IMG/VR virus record: IMGVR_UViG_3300032224_002167
Coordinates: 1 to 20,089 of that record
From: a virus
Length of the DNA: 20,089 nucleotides
Reading direction: 5' to 3' (one strand)
The notes beneath the pieces are model-generated. The model was not told the origin of the DNA. It saw nothing but the letters and a program-made list of their open reading frames with translations, and did no database searches. This document shows positions 6,241 through 12,235 of this stretch, one piece after another. The position numbers and the translations under genes were made by a program. How positions within the stretch are numbered: the stretch's first letter is position 1; each line of letters begins with the position of its first letter.

Positions 6241-6618
6241 CTACACGAAAACATCCACTTCTCGTATTTCTATCACCGTGTCTGAATGCTTTCGCGCTGA
6301 TGGGTGCGGGTCTTCCGCTCCGATAGCGGTGTCTTCGATGCCCAGCATGCGATTGATGCGCGCGAGCTGCTCATAGATGGTGTCTCGGTCGGTGATGGCC
6401 TCGACGCGGGAGAGTTTGCGAGCGTCGCGGATTTTTGTGACGATGGGTCCAAATTTGGGGACTTCTGCCTCCGCTAAAGAAAAAAACTCGGTCAAAATGC
6501 CGTCGAGCGAAGCGGTCTCGGAGCGTGACCCGAGGCATGCGCGCACTGCTCTTAATTTCTCAACTTGCGTAGGAGAAATGCGGATTTGTGGCCATTTATG
6601 AGGAGGTGCTGTTTTCAC
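6241..6618 (-). CDS. Candidate ribbon-helix-helix repressor
   Basis: With the GTG at 6618 the product is 125 residues. Residues 9-50 (WPQIRISPTQVEKLRAVRAC, then SRSETASLDGILTEFFSLAE) have the strand-helix-helix order of an Arc/MetJ-type ribbon-helix-helix domain, followed by a helical region (56-95) and a charged tail. Such proteins bind operators as dimers. It is transcribed away from the early operon, the usual place for a lysogeny repressor. I prefer GTG 6618 over ATG 6696 because a good promoter on the same strand (6656-6684) would start transcription near 6649, inside the longer version. No Shine-Dalgarno is obvious at 6618. The repressor role is inferred. Confidence 0.6.
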   Translation of the reverse strand: MKTAPPHKWPQIRISPTQVEKLRAVRACLGSRSETASLDGILTEFFSLAEAEVPKFGPIVTKIRDARKLSRVEAITDRDTIYEQLARINRMLGIEDTAIGAEDPHPSARKHSDTVIEIREVDVFV

Positions 6619-6655
6619 TGCATTTAAGAACTTAAAGAAAAAAATCTTGGGTGCA

Positions 6656-6684
6656 ATAGTAGATTTTTTGTTGCAATGTGTCAG
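6656..6684 (-). promoter_or_regulatory. Sigma70-type promoter for the repressor gene
   Basis: On the minus strand CTGACA (6684-6679) is separated by 17 bases from TACTAT (6661-6656), matching the -35 hexamer at 5 of 6 and the -10 hexamer at 4 of 6 positions with ideal spacing. The predicted transcript would start near 6649, about 30 bases before the GTG at 6618. Confidence 0.6.
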
Positions 6685-6699
6685 CACTTGCCCCATATG
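6671..6699 (+). promoter_or_regulatory. Possible early (rightward) promoter
   Basis: TTGCAA at 6671-6676 lies 17 bases before CATATG at 6694-6699. The -10 match is weak (3 of 6). The site overlaps the -35 of the minus-strand promoter, and its start point near 6706 would place the pseudoknot at the very 5' end of the transcript. TGCAAT also recurs at 6653 and 6672 and could be part of an operator. The exact promoter is uncertain. Confidence 0.3.
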
Positions 6700-6711
6700 T
6701 CATCACGTCAC

Positions 6712-6858
6712 GCGAAAACGAGACCAAATGAAAAACCTCAACACCACATCACGCAGCCTTGGAAAATATCTTGAATCCCGATCATCGGTTCAGGACTGCG
6801 CACTCCGCACTCGCGGATGTGTTGAGGTTCTCGTTTTCGCCCCGGTGGTCGGGATTCA
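6712..6858 (+). ncRNA. Predicted H-type pseudoknot in early leader
   Basis: Two long complementary pairs interlock. Helix 1 joins 6712-6723 plus 6735-6744 to 6819-6840: 22 base pairs with an 11-base bulge at 6724-6734. Helix 2 joins 6772-6788 to 6842-6858: 17 base pairs, continuous, with two G.U pairs (6782-6848 and 6785-6845). The order is 5' arm 1, 5' arm 2, 3' arm 1, 3' arm 2, with one base between the 3' arms, which is pseudoknot topology allowing coaxial stacking. The G.U pairs would be A.C mismatches on the other strand, so the plus-strand RNA is the likely functional form. The 3' end abuts the Shine-Dalgarno of the first early gene. The frame is open through it, but I regard it as a structured leader or cis-regulatory RNA. 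No known class is recognised. Confidence 0.6.
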
Positions 6859-6863
6859 GGAGG
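6858..6863 (+). promoter_or_regulatory. Shine-Dalgarno of first early gene
   Basis: AGGAGG, a full consensus site, sits 5 bases before the ATG at 6869. Its first A is also the last paired base of pseudoknot helix 2, so folding could hide or present the site. This site decides the start of the 60-residue gene over the in-frame ATG at 6729. Confidence 0.75.
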
Positions 6864-6868
6864 TAACC

Positions 6869-7051
6869 ATGAAAAAACACACAAAGAGCAGGAGGGTCAC
6901 TGGCGCAGCCGCGACGCCAACAAAAAAGAGCCGCACCCCCAGCGATGCGGGAATGGCACTAAACGCGACTACCGCTAAGAAAAAGTTTAACCCGACGTGG
7001 CTGCGCGAATTGAACGCAGCCACGTCTTTTATCGTGGGAGGTGCGAAATGA
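6869..7051 (+). CDS. Small basic early protein
   Basis: This encodes 60 residues, very rich in Lys, Arg, Ala and Thr (MKKHTKSRRVTGAAATPTKK at the start), with a less charged C-terminal 20 residues. The basic low-complexity N-terminus would suit nucleic-acid binding but no fold is recognisable. It is the first gene of the early operon, has the best Shine-Dalgarno of the region, and is preceded by the structured leader that may control it. Its stop overlaps the next start as ATGA. Function unknown. Confidence 0.65.
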   Translation: MKKHTKSRRVTGAAATPTKKSRTPSDAGMALNATTAKKKFNPTWLRELNAATSFIVGGAK

Positions 7052-7326
7052 GCGCCACGATTTGCGCGAAGGATGAGCAGGTCGCGCTGCTCGGTGAATT
7101 GAATGCGCTGCGCGTGAAGGTGCTTTCCGTGATGGAGGAAATCGGAAGCATGTGCTGCAATCTGCGCGATGCCGAGGAATGGGTTGCCACGAGCAACCCT
7201 TCACCCTCGGTGATTGAAAATGCGAAGTGCTCGATGGAGAGCGTTGCAGCGGGAGCGCAGGAAACCATGAATGTGCTTTTGCAAATTTTCCACAAGTGCG
7301 AGGAAATCACGGGAGGTTCGAAATGA
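7048..7326 (+). CDS. Hypothetical early protein
   Basis: This encodes 92 residues (MSATICAKDEQVALLGELNA at the start), largely helical with two long amphipathic stretches (about 8-50 and 58-85) and scattered cysteines (6, 31, 32, 60, 83) not arranged as a clear zinc site. The ATG at 7048 is preceded by GGGAGGTGCGAA, a good Shine-Dalgarno, and overlaps the previous stop. The same start module recurs at the next gene. No family is recognised; small helical proteins at this position are often host-takeover or regulatory factors. Confidence 0.7.
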   Translation: MSATICAKDEQVALLGELNALRVKVLSVMEEIGSMCCNLRDAEEWVATSNPSPSVIENAKCSMESVAAGAQETMNVLLQIFHKCEEITGGSK

Positions 7327-7505
7327 GCGCGACCATTGCTTTTGTGATGCTGGGTCTGATGTTTGCCGCGCTGGTGGCTCTCGCGTTTTATGCGGGCCGG
7401 GATTGCGGATGGAGGAGCGGGTGGAGAGCGGGGGTGCAGGATGAGAAGTTGCGGGATTCGCGGATGCTGGCCCGCTTTGACCAGCGCAAAGGGGGTGCTC
7501 TGTGA
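7323..7505 (+). CDS. Small single-pass membrane protein
   Basis: This encodes 60 residues: a hydrophobic segment at about 4-23 (TIAFVMLGLMFAALVALAFY) and a basic, Trp/Arg-rich tail. The positive residues after the span favour N-out/C-in. The ATG at 7323 follows GGGAGGTTCGAA and overlaps the preceding stop. The first residues MSATI match those of the upstream gene, reflecting a duplicated start module at DNA level. Role unknown; small early membrane proteins in temperate phages often act in exclusion or in altering host membrane functions, but nothing here shows that. Confidence 0.7.
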   Translation: MSATIAFVMLGLMFAALVALAFYAGRDCGWRSGWRAGVQDEKLRDSRMLARFDQRKGGAL

Positions 7506-7747
7506 GACACAACGGAACTGAGATTCACAATGGGCCGCGACCGCTGATGGCTACGCTCGACTTGGATGCGGGTCTGCCGAGCTGGTATGATCGCGGGGAG
7601 GTTTGGAGGAGTGTCGCCGCTGCTTGCAATGCGTGGCTCTTGAAGCGCGGGATTCCGATGAGCAGTGGGTGGAGAGCGATGAATCCCGAATCGAAGGAGC
7701 AGCAGAAAAACCTCGAAGCGCTACGGAAAGCGAGGGGTGAGAAATGA
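7502..7747 (+). CDS. Hypothetical early protein, GTG start
   Basis: This encodes 81 residues beginning at a GTG that overlaps the previous stop as GTGA (7502-7505). The middle (PSWYDRGEVWRSVAAACNAW) is Trp-rich and helical, the end is charged (KEQQKNLEALRKARGEK). No membrane span, metal site or catalytic motif is seen. The strict 4-base coupling supports it as a real member of the operon. Family not recognised. Confidence 0.65.
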   Translation: MRHNGTEIHNGPRPLMATLDLDAGLPSWYDRGEVWRSVAAACNAWLLKRGIPMSSGWRAMNPESKEQQKNLEALRKARGEK

Positions 7748-7881
7748 GCTTTCTTCGCAAACTGTTTTTGATGCCGCTCGCCGGGGTGCTTTTGATTGTC
7801 CTCGCTCCTGCGATGCTCGCTGCGGTTTTCATCCTGCCGGTGCTGATGGTTTTTGCGGAGCGCAAGGAGGGTGACCAATGA
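7744..7881 (+). CDS. Tiny hydrophobic membrane protein
   Basis: This encodes 45 residues. It begins MSFLRKLFLMPLAGVLLIVL, continues hydrophobic to about residue 37 and ends in a charged tail (AERKEGDQ). One long or two short membrane spans are possible, with the basic FLRK at the N-terminus favouring N-in. ATGA overlaps at both ends (7744-7747 and 7878-7881) and the GAGAAATGAG start context match its neighbours, which is the main evidence that it is a gene. Function unknown. Confidence 0.62.
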   Translation: MSFLRKLFLMPLAGVLLIVLAPAMLAAVFILPVLMVFAERKEGDQ

Positions 7882-8108
7882 GAGCGGGATACGCATGGAC
7901 TCGCACACCAAAGTGGGAAGCTGCTTTTGCGCGTCGCCGCAAGCTGGTGGTGCCAAAATGGAAGCGTGCATGGGATATGCGCGAAAGTGGCATGAAATAT
8001 TGGGAGATTGCGTCACGTTTAGGGGTGCGCATTGCCACGGTTTTCAAATTCGTCGCGAACTACGAAGAGCATCGCATCAACACGCAAGCGAAACGGAGGA
8101 CCGCATGA
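7878..8108 (+). CDS. Small helix-turn-helix protein
   Basis: This encodes 76 residues. A basic N-terminal part (1-33) is followed by a clear helix-turn-helix at about 36-60, ESGMKYWEIASRLGV then RIATVFKFVANY, in the style of HTH_23/sigma-region-4-like 'W.EIA..LGVs..TV' domains. It probably binds DNA and may regulate early transcription or act as a Cro-like factor; the partner site is not known. Four-base overlaps link it to both neighbours. Confidence 0.72.
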   Translation: MRAGYAWTRTPKWEAAFARRRKLVVPKWKRAWDMRESGMKYWEIASRLGVRIATVFKFVANYEEHRINTQAKRRTA

Positions 8109-8317
8109 GCGCTTTTCCCGCTGAGACTGCGGTGATGGTCGCGGAGATTCACCGCACTGCGCCGTATTCGTTCGAGGAGTTGGGTGCGCGCTGGTCGTGC
8201 TCGGTGGATACGGTGGAGCGAGTCGTGCGTCATCGGTTTCTTAAGGTGGGTCGCACTCGCATGGTGCGTCCTGGGACTTTGCTGAAAATCGAGGAAGAGA
8301 TGGAGGGTGCGCGATGA
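8105..8317 (+). CDS. Excisionase/MerR-like small DNA-binding protein
   Basis: This encodes 70 residues. Residues 20-45 (PYSFEELGARWSCSVDTVER then VVRHRF) followed by LKVGRTRMVRPGTLLKIEEE have the helix-turn-helix plus short wing of the excisionase/AlpA/HTH_17 group, where the chain after the HTH ends in a hairpin and a short helix. Members direct excision or regulate integrase. A directionality-factor role fits a phage with an integrase, but a plain regulator is equally possible. ATGA overlaps on both sides. Confidence 0.68.
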   Translation: MSAFPAETAVMVAEIHRTAPYSFEELGARWSCSVDTVERVVRHRFLKVGRTRMVRPGTLLKIEEEMEGAR

Positions 8318-8424
8318 TCTTTCCGCTTCTCATCATCAGCCTCGAAGGGGTTTCATGGGTGGTTTCTTCGTCGGGACAACAGCCGCTTGCTGCATTTCTA
8401 AAAATGCGAAGGAGGAGGAAGTGA
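8314..8424 (+). CDS. 36-residue ORF, coupling element
   Basis: It starts MIFPLLIISLEGVSWVVSSS and ends KMRRRRK. The first half is hydrophobic enough for a short membrane segment. Its final codons CGA AGG AGG AGG AAG contain the Shine-Dalgarno of the next gene, and both ends show 4-base overlaps (ATGA at 8314, GTGA at 8421). It may be a real microprotein or mainly a device to couple translation of its neighbours. Conservation of the product would decide. Confidence 0.5.
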   Translation: MIFPLLIISLEGVSWVVSSSGQQPLAAFLKMRRRRK

Positions 8425-8621
8425 ACGCTTTTGTGGTCGCTAAGATGTTGCTGGAGCCAAAAGCGGTGACGCTTTGGGTGCGCGATATGGGTGGTTTCAA
8501 TTTCCGATGGACTACGCAGCGGGGGATGGCCACGGAGTTTCACCGCATAGAAACCGCGAAGGTCGCCCAGGAGCGTCTCGGGGGTTCGATTCTCGATGTG
8601 TGCGAAGGGAGGGTCGCGTGA
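8421..8621 (+). CDS. Hypothetical early protein, GTG start
   Basis: This encodes 66 residues beginning (GTG read as Met) MNAFVVAKMLLEPKAVTLWV. The pattern suggests alternating strands (14-44) and a C-terminal helix (45-60). A strong Shine-Dalgarno, AGGAGGAGG at 8410-8418, precedes the GTG at 8421, which overlaps the previous stop. No known motif. The stop overlaps the next GTG start (8618-8621). Function unknown. Confidence 0.65.
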   Translation: MNAFVVAKMLLEPKAVTLWVRDMGGFNFRWTTQRGMATEFHRIETAKVAQERLGGSILDVCEGRVA

Positions 8622-8863
8622 TTTCCAAAGCCATCCACCAAGCCTCGTGCGATGGAACCACGACAGCCTCGCTGGGTCGGGAGCGCTGCACCTCGGGGGA
8701 GTCGTTCACCGCGCCTGATGAGCGGATGTCGCGTTTTGAGCTGACTGCGTTTTTTGTGCTGAGCCGCCAAGGATGGAAGGCTCGCGGGGGTCGTATTTTC
8801 TGCCCGCGCTGTGCGCAGAATCTCGGGTGCGAGGTTCGCAAAACCACGGAGGGTCACGCATGA
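8618..8863 (+). CDS. Small Cys-rich protein, possible zinc finger
   Basis: This encodes 81 residues from a GTG overlapping the preceding stop. The C-terminal part contains FCPRCAQNLGC (Cys62, Cys65, Cys71), a CxxC knuckle with a third Cys and a nearby His80, enough for a small zinc site. The N-terminal half is Ser/Thr-rich with two more cysteines (11, 24). RNA- or DNA-binding would be a reasonable guess for an early zinc-knuckle protein, but nothing more specific is visible. It is coupled by ATGA to the next gene. Confidence 0.62.
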   Translation: MISKAIHQASCDGTTTASLGRERCTSGESFTAPDERMSRFELTAFFVLSRQGWKARGGRIFCPRCAQNLGCEVRKTTEGHA

Positions 8864-9405
8864 GCGAGCACGAGCATCACGCCACGGAGGAGATGGTGGT
8901 CGAGAAGCATTTCGATTCGTCCACCACGCCGGATATGGCTGAGGAGATTGACAAGCCCGAGGAGATTCTCGCGGAGAAGCTCGGGATCTCGAAGATGGCC
9001 GCGCTCCGGGTGCTGGAATGGCACGCAGGGGAAGTCGCAAATGAGAGCGAGAAAGCGCGCCGTCATCAAATCGCGATTATTCTTTCGGAGCTGGTTCCTT
9101 CGCGCCCTGGTAATCTGGAAGCCATCGTGCTCGGTCTGATGTTTGCCTCGGGGACCGCAAATTTCGCGCAGCTCGGTTCGCAATCGGAAGCTGCGAAGCG
9201 CATGGCCCGCTCGGTGAAATGCCCGCACTGCGGGAAGGCCCACGAGCAAACGGTGACGCGCGCGCTCATCAGCCACTACACGCTGAGGTGGGCCGATAAG
9301 CTGCACCTCACGAATTACCGATTCCGCAGAGCGGAGGAGACGCGCGAGAATTGCAGGAAAGCCCGCATCGCCATCATCGCCCCACCGAAAGTTTCACACC
9401 CTTAG
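8860..9405 (+). CDS. Hypothetical protein with HTH-like and zinc-like motifs
   Basis: The protein has 181 residues. The N-terminus is acidic (1-35). Residues 36-57 (ILAEKLGISKMAALRVLEWH) look like a short helix-turn-helix, and the central block 88-118 (IVLGLMFASGTANFAQLGSQ and the following helix) resembles sigma-like HTH segments of phage proteins. CPHCGKAH at 121-128 supplies two Cys and a His of a possible zinc site. The C-terminus is basic. It is the last gene of the 4-base-overlap chain and ends at a TAG 25 bases before a gene of different composition. A DNA-binding regulator is inferred with moderate trust. Confidence 0.68.
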   Translation: MSEHEHHATEEMVVEKHFDSSTTPDMAEEIDKPEEILAEKLGISKMAALRVLEWHAGEVANESEKARRHQIAIILSELVPSRPGNLEAIVLGLMFASGTANFAQLGSQSEAAKRMARSVKCPHCGKAHEQTVTRALISHYTLRWADKLHLTNYRFRRAEETRENCRKARIAIIAPPKVSHP

Positions 9406-9430
9406 AGCGAAACCAAAACCACAAAAACAA

Positions 9431-10327
9431 ATGAACCACAAAAATAGCACCATACTCATGTCGAGACTGCTCAACTTGAGCAAACAAATGACCACTCAGC
9501 TAGAAATCTGGACGCCAGAAATGGCCAAACAAGTCCTAGACTCGCAGAACTCACAAAATAGAAAAATCAACGCAAATCACAGCAAGTCTTTGGCGTCAGA
9601 TATGTCCAATAATCGCTTTGCCGTGACCCACGAATCGATTGCATTTGATGAAACCGGAATATTGCTGGATGGCCAGCACCGCCTGCTCGCCGTCACGTTA
9701 GCAAACACAAGTGTAATTCTAAACGTGACGCGCGGGGTGCCGCGTTCGCATTTTGTAAATGGCGAGCCGCTTCCAACTTTCGAATCTATCAACTGCGGGA
9801 AGATTCGGAGCATTGCGATGACATTGCAGATGTCTGGAGTAAAGAATGCAACAAAGGTTGCATCGTGCAGTCGAGTAATAGCGCTGACCGCAGCCAGCTT
9901 GAGCTACGACAAGAAGCTGACCAATTACCAAATCCACGAGATATCTGAAATAATCGGGGAGTCACTGCACACTGTGATTTCATTATTTCCGAAAGGAACA
10001 CTGCTGCGCCCGACCTCGCCGGTTCTTGCCGCCATTACTCTTTACCACATCGTTTACCCATGCCCCGCATTGGAATTTGCGAAGCTATTGATGACAATAT
10101 CGGGTGTGCAAGATTGCCCGTCCCGCGTCCTCGCTACGTGGATTACGAATCATAGCACATCAGGTGGAGACAAGACGATTCCGTTTTTCGGAGCCGCAGC
10201 AAACGCATTGCGGTTTTTCCACGAAAACAAGCCGTGCGGAAAATTATTCAGCACCGATGCAGCCATTGATTGGATTCACGGTCTCAATCCCCATCTCCGC
10301 CGCACGATTTGTGAAGTGGTGAAATAA
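9431..10327 (+). CDS. ParB/sulfiredoxin-fold protein
   Basis: The protein has 298 residues. Residues about 43-100 carry the phage ParB-like signature: NRKINANHSKSLASDMSNNR, then FDETGILLDGQHRLLAV with DGQHRL at 80-85, as in the ParB/Srx nuclease or CTPase-type domain. The remaining 200 residues are helical and unassigned. Related phage proteins are mostly uncharacterised; DNA binding, nuclease or CTP-dependent clamp activity are the known functions of the fold. Its base composition is visibly more AT-rich than its neighbours and its leader is A-rich without Shine-Dalgarno, which suggests recent acquisition. ATG 9488 (MTTQLEIWTPEM) is an equally good start. Confidence 0.78.
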   Translation: MNHKNSTILMSRLLNLSKQMTTQLEIWTPEMAKQVLDSQNSQNRKINANHSKSLASDMSNNRFAVTHESIAFDETGILLDGQHRLLAVTLANTSVILNVTRGVPRSHFVNGEPLPTFESINCGKIRSIAMTLQMSGVKNATKVASCSRVIALTAASLSYDKKLTNYQIHEISEIIGESLHTVISLFPKGTLLRPTSPVLAAITLYHIVYPCPALEFAKLLMTISGVQDCPSRVLATWITNHSTSGGDKTIPFFGAAANALRFFHENKPCGKLFSTDAAIDWIHGLNPHLRRTICEVVK

Positions 10328-10342
10328 ATAAAACTGAAAAAT

Positions 10343-10948
10343 ATGAGCAAAAAACTACTTACTGACATCGCTGCGAGTCTTCAAATGTTTGAAGCGCGCA
10401 GTCTCAATCTCCCGCCTGACATAACACTTGAGCAATTTTCAGACATTGGTCGTTTTCTGAAACAATGCTCGGATGCGTCTCAGCTTTGGCTTCAAGACTG
10501 GAAGGCCCAAGGGGAGCGCATACTTGGCTCGGATGCGGTCGCGATGACTTGTCAGCAGCTCGAACTGGAAATCGGAAGTCTGCCCGCGCTGGTGGCTCCC
10601 GAGGACCGCATCAAGTCGCTTTCGCCTGAGCATCACTTTGTGGCCGCTCGGATGTGCGAGGACTCCGGGGATGCGAAGAGGTGGCTGCAAACCGCGGTCG
10701 AAGCTAACCTCGACGCTCGCCAGCTTTCGCTGAGCATCAAAGCGGGGGAAATTCGACGTGCCTCTCCCCAAGCCGCCGGTGCGCGCATGGGTGTCGCGAC
10801 TCCGCACACGGTGCTGCTTGCTTGGCAACATTACAGGAGCGCGGTGCATCCGAGCAAATACGATGGAGAGGACGCGGAGGAAGTGCGCGAAGTGTTGATG
10901 GAGGTCTTTGACGAAATCCGCGAGTTTTGCGCGCAGCTTAAAAAGTAA
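10343..10948 (+). CDS. ParB-associated-like helical protein
   Basis: The protein has 201 residues and is mainly helical. The stretch at 93-137 (LSPEHHFVAARMCEDSGDAK, then WLQTAVEANLDARQLSLSIK) resembles the 'lS.eHa..l......a..Wl..a...glS.ReL...I' helices found after the HTH of ParB/KorB-type proteins and in phage replication accessory proteins. That gives a plausible DNA-partition or replication-adjacent role but no firm family. The start at 10343 follows an A-rich leader (ATAAAACTGAAAAAT). It is followed after three bases by the TOPRIM gene. Confidence 0.68.
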   Translation: MSKKLLTDIAASLQMFEARSLNLPPDITLEQFSDIGRFLKQCSDASQLWLQDWKAQGERILGSDAVAMTCQQLELEIGSLPALVAPEDRIKSLSPEHHFVAARMCEDSGDAKRWLQTAVEANLDARQLSLSIKAGEIRRASPQAAGARMGVATPHTVLLAWQHYRSAVHPSKYDGEDAEEVREVLMEVFDEIREFCAQLKK

Positions 10949-10951
10949 GCC

Positions 10952-11878
10952 ATGAGCATCGCTGACTGCCGCTCTAAACTCCCCATGCCTGCGCTTTGGC
11001 GTATGCTTTGGCCCGGTGTGGAAGGTCCGCACGAAGGCAAGCGTGCGCAGATGGTGGTGGCTGCCTGGAGGGGGGAGAATACGCCCTCGGTGAATGTGAC
11101 GATGAATGGGGATGGATGGCTCTTTTTTGACCACGGTCAAAAGGCCGGTGGTGATGAGTTGAAGCTGGTGGAGCTGGCCCACGGGTGCGAGCGGAAGAAG
11201 GCAATGGAGATTTACCACACGATGGCTGGTGTGGAGTGGAAGACTGCCGCCGCACCTTCGGGGGATAGGAACCCGAACGCAAAGATTGTCGCGTGCTATG
11301 ATTATCTCGATGAGGCCGGAAAGCTCAAGCATCAGACTGTGCGCTTTGAGCCTGGTCTGCGTCCGGGGGAGCGGAAGTCGTTTCTCCAGCGCAGGCCCGC
11401 GCAGCCGGGGATGACTCAAGCGACTCGCTCGGGTCGCAAGGAAGCGAAGAAGGACAACCGCGATGGCCGCTGGTGGCTATGGACTCTCGAAGGGATTGAG
11501 CCGGTGCTTTTCAATCTGCCCGCCATCATGTCCACCTCGGGGGAGATATGGCTCGTGGAAGGTGAGAAGGATGCGCTCGCGCTGGGGAAATTCGGGGTGG
11601 TGGTGACGACTGCACCGATGGGTGCGAAAAATTGGAGGGAGTCCTACACGAAAGCGCTCGCGGGTCGGGACGTGGTGCTGTGCGGTGACTCGGATTCTGC
11701 GGGGGTCGCGCATCTGCTCACGGTGGGTCGCGCGCTGCGCACTGCGGGGTGCTCTGTGAGCACGATGAAGTGGGAAGCGGTGGTTGGGGAAAGCGCGACC
11801 ACGGAGAAGTGGGATGCTGCGAAATTTTTACAGGGCAACAGCGAGATCAGGCACGCGGACCTGAGACTCCCAAATTGA
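10952..11878 (+). CDS. TOPRIM primase-like protein
   Basis: The protein has 308 residues. The N-terminal part (10-95) resembles the DNA-binding region of CHC2-type primases (PMPALWRMLW, GENTPSVNVTMNGDGWLFFD, GGDELKLVELAHG) but lacks the Cys-His-Cys zinc ligands. Residues 197-292 form a TOPRIM domain: IWLVEGEKDA with Glu203, and VVLCGDSDSAG with the acidic pair Asp246/Asp248. TOPRIM primases make RNA primers. It works next to the AAA+ helicase gene at 12236, so primase and helicase are separate proteins here rather than one chain. No Shine-Dalgarno is obvious. Confidence 0.82.
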   Translation: MSIADCRSKLPMPALWRMLWPGVEGPHEGKRAQMVVAAWRGENTPSVNVTMNGDGWLFFDHGQKAGGDELKLVELAHGCERKKAMEIYHTMAGVEWKTAAAPSGDRNPNAKIVACYDYLDEAGKLKHQTVRFEPGLRPGERKSFLQRRPAQPGMTQATRSGRKEAKKDNRDGRWWLWTLEGIEPVLFNLPAIMSTSGEIWLVEGEKDALALGKFGVVVTTAPMGAKNWRESYTKALAGRDVVLCGDSDSAGVAHLLTVGRALRTAGCSVSTMKWEAVVGESATTEKWDAAKFLQGNSEIRHADLRLPN

Positions 11879-11933
11879 AACCGCAGCGCAATCCGCCGTT
11901 GCCTGCATCGAATGGTTAGCCATCAACGTCAAT

Positions 11934-12227
11934 ATGCCAAACATCATCAGCCCAACAATCGTGGTCCTTTGGGAACACGAACTCATCGCCGCCGCAAAAT
12001 CTCTCGCGCCGTTTGCGAAAGGTGGAAAGCCATCAGAGAAGGACGCCGAGAACATGATGCGTGCCTGCTTCGCGGCTCTCTACTCGCCGGAACTCGTCAG
12101 TGGTGAACATCCGGTGACGATAATGAACTGCCGAGAAACCGTGATCCACGCGGAGGCTGGCCGTGTGTCGAGTCCGCTGGAGTCGGTGTGCGGTTTGACT
12201 GACTTCAGCACTTCGCCCTCGAAATAG
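11934..12227 (+). CDS. Hypothetical small protein, replication module
   Basis: This encodes 97 residues starting MPNIISPTIVVLWEHELIAA, with an amphipathic helical first half and a Ser/Thr-rich end. It sits between the TOPRIM primase and the helicase genes, with 55 bases of apparently non-coding sequence before it and 8 after it. There is no Shine-Dalgarno at the ATG at 11934, so the start is uncertain. No motif is recognised; the position suggests a replication accessory. Confidence 0.5.
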   Translation: MPNIISPTIVVLWEHELIAAAKSLAPFAKGGKPSEKDAENMMRACFAALYSPELVSGEHPVTIMNCRETVIHAEAGRVSSPLESVCGLTDFSTSPSK

Positions 12228-12235
12228 TTTTTTAT

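Noticed and set aside
6619-6696. ATG at 6696 as start of the repressor-like gene
   Set aside because: The well-formed promoter at 6656-6684 on the same strand would start RNA downstream of this ATG, and the added residues look unlike protein.
6729-6868. In-frame ATG at 6729 extending the 60-residue early gene upstream
   Set aside because: It has no Shine-Dalgarno and its codons coincide with the pseudoknot arms, while a consensus Shine-Dalgarno precedes 6869. It remains possible as a leader peptide.
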